Source: Firmicutes bacterium AF25-13AC
GTDB taxonomy: Bacteria; Bacillota; Clostridia; Lachnospirales; Lachnospiraceae
DNA length: 64,000 bases
Assembly (NCBI GenBank): GCA_003478935.1
Contig: QUFP01000018.1
Span: forward strand, 1-64,000
Direction: 5' to 3'
In this document: positions 57,650 to 64,000 of the stretch, one piece after another
Position numbering within the stretch: the first letter of the stretch is position 1
Layout of the letters: the number at the start of each line of letters is the position of its first letter
Made by a program: the position numbers and the translations under genes
Notes under the pieces: model-generated
Database searches by the model: none
What the model was told of the DNA's origin: nothing
The model's input: the letters and a program-made list of their open reading frames with translations, nothing else

Positions 57650-58725
57650 ATGTTGCAGGTAACGATAAAAAAGAAACTGGGAAATTTTTTGCTGGATGTG
57701 GACTTTTGCATGGATGGCGGCGTATTTGCAATCCTGGGTGCATCTGGATGCGGAAAAAGTATGACATTAAAATGCATTGCAGGTATTGAGCGTCCTGACG
57801 AAGGAAGAATTGTTTTAAATGACAGAGTGCTGTTTGATTCGAAAAAAAAGATAAATTTGCCGCCTCAAAAAAGGAAAGTCGGATATATGTTTCAGGACTA
57901 TGCATTATTTCCTAACATGAATGTGGTACAAAATATACAGGCAGGAATGGGCAGAAAGCCAGATCAAAAAAAGGTGCAGGAATACATAACAGGTTTTCAT
58001 CTGACAGGTCTTGAAAAACACATGCCAGATCAACTCTCAGGAGGTCAAAAGCAGCGCGTCGCGATGGCCCGTATGTTAGCGGCAGAACCAGAGCTTCTTC
58101 TTTTAGATGAACCATTTGCCGCATTAGACAGCTATCTTAAGTGGAAGATGGAGCAGCAGATGATGGATTTGTTAAAAGATATTCAAAAGCCAGCCTTGTT
58201 TGTATCGCACAGCAGAGATGAAGTGTATCGCCTTTGCGATACTGTAAGCTGTATCAATCAGGGAAAGATGGAAGTGATTGAGCCGGTAAAAGAATTTTTT
58301 AAGAATCCAAAGACAAAAACAGCAGCTCTTTTGTCAGGCTGTAAAAATATTTGCAGTGTGGAACTGGTAAAGGATTTAGAGCCGACAGAAACACCGATGC
58401 AAGATAAATCATTCGGTAAACTTTGGGCAGCAGAATGGGGTGTGGCGTTTGATGTATCAAAGGAAGCACTTACGGCGCGTACTGTTGGAATCAGGCTCAT
58501 TATCTGATGCAAAAAAAGCCAAAAGAAGGTCATATAACTGAATTGACAGTTGGCGAATACAGGATATTAGAGGATCCATTTGAGTGGAATATTTCATTTA
58601 GAAAAGATGAGAACTGTGAGTGGCTGCAGTGGAAGATCAGTAAAAGTGACTGGAATCCTTCTGTGGGAGTGCCAAAAGTGCTTTACGCAAGAGAGGAAGA
58701 TCTGCTATTATTAGATAGAGAATAA
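57650..58725 (+). CDS. modC: Molybdate ABC transporter ATPase ModC, with an apparent 1-nt deletion
   Basis: ATPase that powers ModB. Walker A is GASGCGKS (~32-39), the Q loop MFQDYALFPNM, the signature LSGGQKQRVAMARML and Walker B LLLLDEPFAALDS. The frame is lost at about 58495, where AGGCTCAT lacks one G (AGG GCT CAT). The next frame continues HYLMQKKPKEGH and the TOBE-like regulatory tail YRILEDPFEWNISF, WLQWKISK and LLLLDRE to 58725. The repaired length is ~358 aa, as expected for ModC. Without repair the annotated protein would be 285 aa and lack its TOBE domain. Confidence 0.92.
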
Positions 58726-58749
58726 ATAGCAGTAAGCAGAGGTATGTAT

Positions 58750-59586
58750 ATGAGAAATAAAAAAAATATAATCAAGGCTTCATCAGCACAGCTTCAAGAA
58801 TTAGAATGGTATGTTGGAAATAAAGAAGTGCATCTTCTTCGTTATTATGAGCCAGAGCCAGGCATTTTTATTGCAGAAAGCAAAAATGTTATTGATATTG
58901 CTCTTCGCAAAGGCTACGAGCCGCTAAGTGTTGTCTGTACTGAAAAAATGGAAAACGATGAGATTTTAGATCGTGTGGGAGAGGCACCTATTTACATAGT
59001 AGATCCAGAGGATGCCAAAAGAGAGTTTGGCTATGTATTGACAGGTGGAATTTCATGCGCGATGCGAAGAAAAGAAAATTTTGATTATAAAAAAGTGCTT
59101 GAAAATGCAAAGCGTATTGTTGTGCTTGAGGATGTAGAAAATCCAACAAACATCGGTGCAATCTTTAGAAGTGCCGCAGCATTTGGCATAGACGCTGTAT
59201 TATTGTCACCAGCCTGTGTAGATCCGTTTTATCGCCGTGCAATGCGTGTAAGTGTAGGAAATGCACTTCTTGTTCCATGGGCTTATATTGGAAGCAGTGA
59301 GGCAAAATGGAAGGAAGAGGGCATTGGATGGCTGAAGGAGGAAGGCTTTCAGACAGTTGCAATGGCACTTCGTTCAGATAATATTCGAATTGATGATCCA
59401 GTTTTAAAACAAAAAGATCGACTCGCAATCATCATGGGAAACGAAGGACAGGGACTTGCAGAGTCCACAATCAATGCAGCTGATTATGTAGCTAAAATTC
59501 CAATGATGAACGGAGTCGATTCTCTTAATGTAGCAGTCGCAGCCGGACTAGCAATGTGGGAAATCACCCAACACCGAAATCAGTGA
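58750..59586 (+). CDS. TrmH/SpoU-family RNA 2'-O-methyltransferase
   Basis: A 278-residue SPOUT methyltransferase using SAM and a trefoil knot. Motif 1 is ENPTNIGAIFRSAAAFGIDAVLL, motif 2 LAIIMGNEGQGLAESTI and motif 3 IPMMNGVDSLNVAVAAGLAMWE. An N-terminal RNA-binding region precedes them. The target (tRNA or 23S rRNA) cannot be told. The ATG at 58750 is better placed behind AGAGG than the ATG at 58744. Its 3' end overlaps the end of the minus-strand queL gene by 23 bp. Confidence 0.9.
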   Translation: MRNKKNIIKASSAQLQELEWYVGNKEVHLLRYYEPEPGIFIAESKNVIDIALRKGYEPLSVVCTEKMENDEILDRVGEAPIYIVDPEDAKREFGYVLTGGISCAMRRKENFDYKKVLENAKRIVVLEDVENPTNIGAIFRSAAAFGIDAVLLSPACVDPFYRRAMRVSVGNALLVPWAYIGSSEAKWKEEGIGWLKEEGFQTVAMALRSDNIRIDDPVLKQKDRLAIIMGNEGQGLAESTINAADYVAKIPMMNGVDSLNVAVAAGLAMWEITQHRNQ

Positions 59587-60262
59587 TATCGTATAATACT
59601 TCAACAGAAGGATCGTCAAGCAGCCAGTTATATTCCTTCATAAACCAGCGAACAAGCTCTTCATCACGTTTGATTGGTGTAGTATTATTGTTGTATACAT
59701 TTACTGTTCCAAGCTTAAAATAGCGCTTTAGGCAGTCAATGTCGTGCGCGATCATTTCCTTTGTCTGCCCCTTTATGCCGACCATAAGACATGGAGAGTC
59801 AAAATATTTGGCTACCTCTTCAGGTGACTGAAAGTCGGCATGCTTATTAAGAACATGCTCACGAAAATCGCGGTCAAATGTCTCTACGCCAATCTTAAAA
59901 ATGATTGGCACTGGCATGCGGCTTCGCATTGCAGCGAGGTGCTTTCTATACATCCAGTGCGATTCAAAAAAGAGCTTATGGATGTTTTTTGTTTTTATTA
60001 CATTTTCAATATCATCAAGTGTCTGCTTTGGAAGTTCAAAGCAGCTTCCTGAATTGATGACCTCTAAAACACCAAATTCGCCGGTGACTTGATCTAAAAT
60101 GCTTTTATTTAATGAAATCATAGCTGCTTCATCATGTCCGTTGTCTTCGATATAATCACAAAATGTGCATTTTCCCCAAGCACATGGAAAAGCACGCAGC
60201 AGACAAATTTCACGGTTATTTTTATCAGTAATTTTACTGTAGCGTTCAACAGGGATTCCCAT
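59564..60262 (-). CDS. queL: Radical SAM queuine lyase QueL (queuosine salvage)
   Basis: A 232-residue radical SAM protein with cluster motif FPCAWGKCTFCDY (Cys27, Cys32, Cys35), a CX4CX2C spacing rather than CX3CX2C. Further segments are INSGSCFELP, KIGVETFDRDFRE and CLMVGIKGQTKEM. It is the third gene of a unit with an ECF S component and a nucleoside hydrolase, the same trio described in C. difficile. There QueL splits queuine to preQ1. The preQ1 riboswitch upstream of this operon supports the assignment. It is much smaller than most radical SAM enzymes. The ribosome site AAGGAG is immediately next to the repeat element at 60279. Confidence 0.82.
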   Translation of the reverse strand: MGIPVERYSKITDKNNREICLLRAFPCAWGKCTFCDYIEDNGHDEAAMISLNKSILDQVTGEFGVLEVINSGSCFELPKQTLDDIENVIKTKNIHKLFFESHWMYRKHLAAMRSRMPVPIIFKIGVETFDRDFREHVLNKHADFQSPEEVAKYFDSPCLMVGIKGQTKEMIAHDIDCLKRYFKLGTVNVYNNNTTPIKRDEELVRWFMKEYNWLLDDPSVEVLYDITDFGVG

Positions 60263-60278
60263 AAATTTCTCCTTATAT

Positions 60279-60421
60279 GTAACTATTCAGAGCCATGCAA
60301 AATTGCTTTCTGTGAATGCTTGCATTCAGACAGAATAGCAATTTTATATGGCGAGGTAACCACATGAGCAAAATAGAAGCATCGAAGATGCGATTTTGCG
60401 AATGGGGTTCTGAATAGTTAC
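60279..60421. repeat. MITE-like inverted-repeat element inside the queuosine-salvage operon
   Basis: The left end GTAACTATTCAGAGCC (60279-60294) and right end GGTTCTGAATAGTTAC (60406-60421) are terminal inverted repeats (15/16 complementary). The similarity extends into CAAAAT..GC. Inside are two further imperfect hairpins (ATTGCT...AGCAAT and GCAAAAT...ATTTTGC). It fills the gap between qrtT and queL. A related shorter copy lies at 39051-39104. No transposase is encoded. Confidence 0.75.
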
Positions 60422-60433
60422 CCGTATATTACA

Positions 60434-61069
60434 TTAATTCGCGGCAAGGCGCTGCTTAATAGAAACAGGAAGCACGCGAACCATTGCCATGACAAGCGCA
60501 AGACTTACTGCGCGGTCACAAAAATCAGTTAAAAACTGAACAAGAATGATGCTTGCTGTCAGTCCAAGCGGTGTCTTTGCAGCCAGAAACTGAACAAGAA
60601 TTGCAGAGCCAGATGAGGTCACTCCGCCAAAAAGAACTGTGCAGATAAAAGCGCTGACAACTGTTCCTGGAAGAGAGATCATAAAGGCACGTCCTATCAT
60701 GATTGCGGCATCCTTAACGGTACTTATATGGCCGAGTGACAAAATGCGCTGAAGCTTAGCACCGCCGCGAAGACCTGAAAAACCTGTATGAGCAAGACCG
60801 CTCATAAAACCAACGATCATGCCGACAGGTGCAAAATACAGTGAGTAAATATCACCAGTAAAAGCCATGATCAGACCACCAAGCAGACCAGGGATTAAGC
60901 CGCACCATGGTCCAAGCATGGCACCGATCATGATGGTTCCGATGCTGTCTAAATAAATTGGAAGACGAAGAGCAAGCGCAATCTGTCCGCCTATTACATT
61001 CATAACAATTGCCAGTGCAATCAAACAAATCTGATAAGTTCCAAGTTTTCTTCTATTATTATTTTCCAT
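60434..61069 (-). CDS. qrtT: ECF transporter S component, queuosine/queuine type (QrtT)
   Basis: A 211-residue membrane protein with about six hydrophobic helices and the ECF S-component pattern LPIYLDSIGTIMIGAMLGPWCGLIPGLLGG. It would dock with the shared ECF energising module to import a vitamin-like substrate. Between queK and queL and under a preQ1 riboswitch, queuine or queuosine is the likely cargo. It lies 73 bp downstream of queK with AGAGGT before the start. Confidence 0.82.
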   Translation of the reverse strand: MENNNRRKLGTYQICLIALAIVMNVIGGQIALALRLPIYLDSIGTIMIGAMLGPWCGLIPGLLGGLIMAFTGDIYSLYFAPVGMIVGFMSGLAHTGFSGLRGGAKLQRILSLGHISTVKDAAIMIGRAFMISLPGTVVSAFICTVLFGGVTSSGSAILVQFLAAKTPLGLTASIILVQFLTDFCDRAVSLALVMAMVRVLPVSIKQRLAAN

Positions 61070-61142
61070 TTCAAATACCTCTTTTTTATATAAGTTTTTG
61101 TATTACAGTTTTGATTACATTAATTTGATAAAATGATACAAG

Positions 61143-62144
61143 TTACGAATTAATACGTACCTGCTTTGGACTTCGCACCATATCGGATAGAAGATCAAGC
61201 TCATCAGGAGTCTTATTAAGCAGGCGCGAGAAAAAGAAGGTAAAGAAACGGACAGGATCAGTCTGTGTCAACACCACGCTATTAGATTCCTTTTTATAGA
61301 AATTCATAGAGTCAACAACTGTTTGACCGATGCTTATGCCTCCTGTTTCAACAGCTGTGTAAGCATCAAAACCACTGCAAATTGAATGATCAGCAAAATA
61401 GGCAACCGCAAGAGGATCATTGATGACGCATCCAATCATATGCTCCCATTCCCAATGAAAATCAAGGTAGAATTTAGTGATAGCCTCAACAAATGAGCCA
61501 GTTTTGCTGTCGAGACGCTTTAAATAAGAGATAAGATCTGGTGTAAGAACGATCTGTCTTGTCACGTCGAGGCCAACCATATGGATAAGACGCTTTTGTC
61601 TGGCAGCCGTCTCATAGACAAGCGCAGCAGCATCAGGATCTGCCCAGTAGTTATACTCAGCGACAGGAGAACAATTGCCGTGACTCTTAAAAGCACCGCC
61701 CATAGATACCAGTTCATCAATTGCAGCAAATGCTGCAGGATTTTTCTGGATGAGACGTGCAAGATTTGTCATCGGACCAAGTGCGATGACGCTGCAGTGC
61801 GTGTTAAGAATCGTTTCCTCAAGAAATGAGACGGCATCAGTGTGGAAAGAAAAGTTTTCCACTGGCTCAAGAAAGCTTTCGCCTAAGCCGTCAGCGCCGT
61901 GTGTGTCAAGCGCGTTTACATAGTCGCGCTTTAGTGGTGTGCGTTCACCAGTAAAAATTGGAATGTCAAGGCGATTCATTTGACGAAGCACCTTTGCAGC
62001 ATTGCCTGCCCCCATTTCAGTCGGGGAATTTCCACAGACAATTGTGATTCCAAGCACCTCAATCTGATCGCAGGAGAGGGCAAGCATGATCGCAAGGCTG
62101 TCGTCGATGCCTGGATCACAGTCGATAATTACTTTTTTTCGCAT
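61143..62144 (-). CDS. queK: Nucleoside hydrolase of the queuosine salvage operon (QueK)
   Basis: A 333-residue member of the inosine-uridine nucleoside hydrolase fold. The Ca-binding and catalytic motif DCDPGIDD provides Asp8, Asp10, Asp14 and Asp15; TNLARLIQKNP and a later NDPLAVAYFAD complete the site. In C. difficile the corresponding QueK hydrolyses queuosine to queuine. The ATG at 62144 has AAAGGA; the longer frame to 62171 has none. The family also contains general nucleosidases, but the riboswitch and the two neighbouring genes argue for queuosine. Confidence 0.82.
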   Translation of the reverse strand: MRKKVIIDCDPGIDDSLAIMLALSCDQIEVLGITIVCGNSPTEMGAGNAAKVLRQMNRLDIPIFTGERTPLKRDYVNALDTHGADGLGESFLEPVENFSFHTDAVSFLEETILNTHCSVIALGPMTNLARLIQKNPAAFAAIDELVSMGGAFKSHGNCSPVAEYNYWADPDAAALVYETAARQKRLIHMVGLDVTRQIVLTPDLISYLKRLDSKTGSFVEAITKFYLDFHWEWEHMIGCVINDPLAVAYFADHSICSGFDAYTAVETGGISIGQTVVDSMNFYKKESNSVVLTQTDPVRFFTFFFSRLLNKTPDELDLLSDMVRSPKQVRINS

Positions 62145-62160
62145 AATAAGCTGTTCCTTT

Positions 62161-62174
62161 CTTTTGCGCAAAAG
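62161..62174. promoter_or_regulatory. Perfect palindrome upstream of queK
   Basis: CTTTTGCGCAAAAG is a perfect 14-bp palindrome lying between the riboswitch terminator and the queK ribosome site. It may be a protein operator or simply fold in the leader RNA. Confidence 0.3.
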
Positions 62175-62179
62175 TCAGC

Positions 62180-62241
62180 AAAAAAAGCGCTGCCTTCGCA
62201 CGAATTTGAACACCTCAAAAACTATAGCGAAAACAGCGCTC
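62180..62241 (-). terminator. Riboswitch-controlled terminator of the queuosine operon
   Basis: On the minus strand AGCGCTG (from 62240) pairs with CAGCGCT (to 62186), with inner pairing of TTTTCGC/GCGAA, followed by seven Ts. It lies just after the preQ1-I aptamer and 36 bp before the queK start. Confidence 0.85.
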
Positions 62242-62263
62242 TTAAAAAAGAACGCTTCATCAG

Positions 62264-62298
62264 CCTAGTTTTTTATACTGGGAGGGTTTCGAACCAGT
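62264..62298 (-). ncRNA. preQ1-I riboswitch aptamer
   Basis: Minus-strand ACTGG pairs with CCAGT (P1), loop L1 begins TTCGAAACC, and the 3' tail ATAAAAAACTAGG is the conserved A-rich strand whose CTAGG part makes the P2 pseudoknot. This closely follows the queC-leader type preQ1-I consensus. It senses preQ1 and, with the terminator behind it, would switch off queuosine salvage when preQ1 is plentiful. Confidence 0.85.
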
Positions 62299-62318
62299 AG
62301 GCAAATAGCCTGTGCCCT

Positions 62319-62347
62319 ATTATACTGACAAAGTTCGGATTTGTCCA
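62319..62347 (-). promoter_or_regulatory. Promoter of the queuosine-salvage operon
   Basis: On the minus strand TGGACA and TATAAT are separated by 17 bp. The -10 element overlaps the stop codon of the upstream AraC gene, and transcription would start about 13 nt before the riboswitch aptamer. Confidence 0.75.
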
Positions 62348-63189
62348 GTTTTTTTGCAGCGATATTCACCGGGAGTCATTTTTGTATAGCGGCGAAAGAC
62401 TTTAGCGAAATAATTGCCATTTGCAAAACCGTTTTTGACAGCAATGACTTCTATAGTGTCATTGCTTCCAAGAAGATCATTCATGGCAGACTGAATACGC
62501 ATTCTATTTAAATATTGAACAGGAGCAATGCCCCATTCGCTGTGAAAAGAGCGGGACAGATGCTCAGAAGAAATATGGAGACGTTTTGCCACCTCATCAA
62601 TACCGCCAATGGTTGCAAATTCCTTTTCCATTAAAAGAGCTGCCTGACTGGCAGTGCTTTCAGTGTGAAAAGCAGCTGGATGAAGAACATGACGAAGCAG
62701 TCCGCAGAGAAAGCCGTATAAAAATTCACCGCCCTCATATGGCTGCAAATGACCGCCGCTAATCATGCGTGTATGAAGAGCAAGCGCCTTTTGAATGCAG
62801 CTTGTCTGCGCGTCAATTGAAATAATACCGCCGCAGTGTTGCGTAAGCTTTTCAAAAAAAGGAAAAACAGCGCTTCCATCGAAATGAAGATAGAGAAAAT
62901 CCCATGGTTTATCAGCTTTTTCAGGAAGATAATAGCAGCTTTTTTCGGGAATCACAGCAAAAAAGGCTGTGCCAGGAGTAAGAAAAATAGTTTTGCCATT
63001 AGATTTATAAGCGCCGCACCCAGACAGTGTATATTGAAAAAGATAACCGTGATAATTGGAGCGGCAGCTGTTATCAAAAAAGTAGTCTTCCTTATAGCGG
63101 CTTTCAATTCCACCGTCAAGAAGAACCATTGGTTCATCTGGCAAGCTTTCAAGATTTAATACACCAAATACGCCTTTTGTATAGTACAT
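62320..63189 (-). CDS. AraC-family transcriptional regulator
   Basis: A 289-residue cytoplasmic regulator. The N-terminal cupin-like sugar-binding region contains HGYLFQYTLSGCGAYKSNGK and PGTAFFAVIPE; the C-terminal double HTH includes IDEVAKRLHISSEHLSRSFHSEWG and IEVIAVKNGFANGNYFAKVFRRYTKMTPGEYR. The ATG at 63189 is preferred to an adjoining TTG. It is divergent from the GH27 gene 100 bp away and probably activates it in response to a galactoside. Confidence 0.88.
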   Translation of the reverse strand: MYYTKGVFGVLNLESLPDEPMVLLDGGIESRYKEDYFFDNSCRSNYHGYLFQYTLSGCGAYKSNGKTIFLTPGTAFFAVIPEKSCYYLPEKADKPWDFLYLHFDGSAVFPFFEKLTQHCGGIISIDAQTSCIQKALALHTRMISGGHLQPYEGGEFLYGFLCGLLRHVLHPAAFHTESTASQAALLMEKEFATIGGIDEVAKRLHISSEHLSRSFHSEWGIAPVQYLNRMRIQSAMNDLLGSNDTIEVIAVKNGFANGNYFAKVFRRYTKMTPGEYRCKKTGQIRTLSV

Positions 63190-63245
63190 CAAAAAATTAC
63201 CCTTTCATATCAAGATTGTATTCTTTTATTTTTACATGAAGTGAT

Positions 63246-63251
63246 TATAAT
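63246..63251 (+). promoter_or_regulatory. Likely -10 of the GH27 gene
   Basis: TATAAT lies 38 bp before the ATG, with no good -35, as is common for AraC-activated promoters. The 99-bp gap serves both divergent genes. Confidence 0.4.
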
Positions 63252-63288
63252 AAAAAGTAAGAAAATACACAATAGTAAGGAGGATATC

Positions 63289-64000
63289 ATGAACAAGAAT
63301 GATTATGCACCGATTGCACCTATGGGCTGGAACAGCTATGACTATTATGACACTACAGTAAATGAAGAGCAGGTAAGAGCAAATGCTGCTTACTTGGCAG
63401 AGCACTTAAAGGATGCCGGCTACGAGTATGTAGTAGTTGATATTGAGTGGTACGCAAAGAAGGCAGGCTCACAGAGAAATACTTACCAGTATATTCCATA
63501 TTCTGATTTGGCAATTGACGAATATTCACGCTTACAGCCAGATCCAGAGCGTTTCCCATCATCGGCAGATGGCACGGGCTTTAAGGCACTTGCAGATTAT
63601 GTACATAGCCTTGGCTTGAAGTTTGGTATTCACATCATGCGTGGTATTCCAAGAATTGCTGCACATACACATATGGCAGTAAAGAAAACTGACTGGACTG
63701 CAAACCAAATTGCTGATCCAAGCTCCATCTGTGGCTGGAATCCAGATATGTACGGTGTGAGAAATTGCGAGGCAGGACAGGCATATTATGATTCTTTGCT
63801 TGAAATGTATGCTGAGTGGGGAGTTGATTTCATCAAATGTGATGATATTTGCAACACAAATATTTACCCGCACAATCCATATTCTGCATCTCATGAGGTT
63901 GAAATGCTTGCAAAGGCAATCAAAAAGTGTGGAAGAAGTGTTGTATTGTCTCTGTCACCGGGACCAGCACTTATCGAGAAGGCATGGCACTATGAGAATA
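63289..64000 (+). CDS. GH27-like alpha-galactosidase (3'-truncated by window end)
   Basis: The first 237 residues of a (beta/alpha)8 glycosidase. PMGWNSYDYYDTTV opens it, followed by GYEYVVVDIEWY, GLKFGIHIMRGIPR and DFIKCDDICN (Asp near 185, the GH27 nucleophile position), then VVLSLSPGPA. No signal peptide, so intracellular. An AAGGAGG site precedes the ATG. The protein runs off the window. Related GH27 enzymes cleave terminal alpha-galactose, but GH27 also contains other specificities. Confidence 0.88.
   Translation, partial: MNKNDYAPIAPMGWNSYDYYDTTVNEEQVRANAAYLAEHLKDAGYEYVVVDIEWYAKKAGSQRNTYQYIPYSDLAIDEYSRLQPDPERFPSSADGTGFKALADYVHSLGLKFGIHIMRGIPRIAAHTHMAVKKTDWTANQIADPSSICGWNPDMYGVRNCEAGQAYYDSLLEMYAEWGVDFIKCDDICNTNIYPHNPYSASHEVEMLAKAIKKCGRSVVLSLSPGPALIEKAWHYEN

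Noticed and set aside
62285..62300. TTCGAA motif with GGTT/AACC arms suggesting a tRNA T-arm
   Set aside because: No acceptor stem, anticodon arm or CCA can be built. The motif is fully explained as loop and P1 of the preQ1-I aptamer on the minus strand.
1..64000. CRISPR array, prophage or IS element
   Set aside because: No spaced direct repeats, integrase, transposase or phage structural genes were seen. The only mobile-like signal is the short inverted-repeat element at 60279-60421 and its partial copy.

Overview
The window looks like a chromosomal segment of a low-to-mid GC gut clostridium, most likely Lachnospiraceae. Support: strong AGGAGG-type ribosome sites, a T-box leader on pheST, LplB/YtcP-type sugar ABC transporters with AraC-type regulators, a FeoA-FeoB fusion, a selenium-dependent molybdenum hydroxylase (SDMH) accessory cluster, and a queuine-salvage operon of the kind described in Clostridioides difficile. 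No plasmid, phage, CRISPR, rRNA or tRNA signature was seen.

Layout. (1) 1-12,258: a first uronide-oligosaccharide locus with two permeases, a binding protein, a large unassigned protein, a GH105 unsaturated-uronyl hydrolase, an ArsR-type regulator, a DUF1861 protein and an FAD oxidoreductase. (2) 12,488-16,767: feoAB with a Fur-like box, then a 7TM diguanylate cyclase. (3) 16,839-35,037: a GH31 remnant, then a second locus with two permeases, a YesS-like membrane AraC regulator (minus), a binding protein, two heparinase II/III-family proteins, GH43, GH88, YesL-like DUF624 (minus) and a carbon-nitrogen hydrolase. The enzymes lack signal peptides, so imported oligosaccharides are probably degraded in the cytoplasm. 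(4) 35,072-46,539: a lipoprotein polysaccharide deacetylase, a Cache-type GGDEF protein, T-box-pheS-pheT, an ECF sigma/membrane anti-sigma pair and an AAA-ATPase/PD-(D/E)XK protein. (5) 46,557-58,725: a dense run for molybdopterin, molybdate uptake and selenium handling (yqeC, moaC, mog, selD, yedF, NifS-like, DUF3343, yqeB, molybdopterin-binding, moaA, MOSC, xdhC, modABC). The hydroxylase itself is not in the window. (6) 58,750-64,000: an rRNA methyltransferase convergent with a minus-strand operon queK-qrtT-queL (queuosine hydrolase, ECF transporter, radical-SAM queuine lyase) preceded by a preQ1-I riboswitch with terminator. An AraC regulator divergent from a truncated GH27 gene follows.

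A striking global feature is ten apparent single-base deletions in nine otherwise intact genes, all in the same (-1) direction and mostly consistent with a homopolymer shortened by one base. I read these as probable consensus-sequence errors rather than true pseudogenes, and annotate each gene across its full span.
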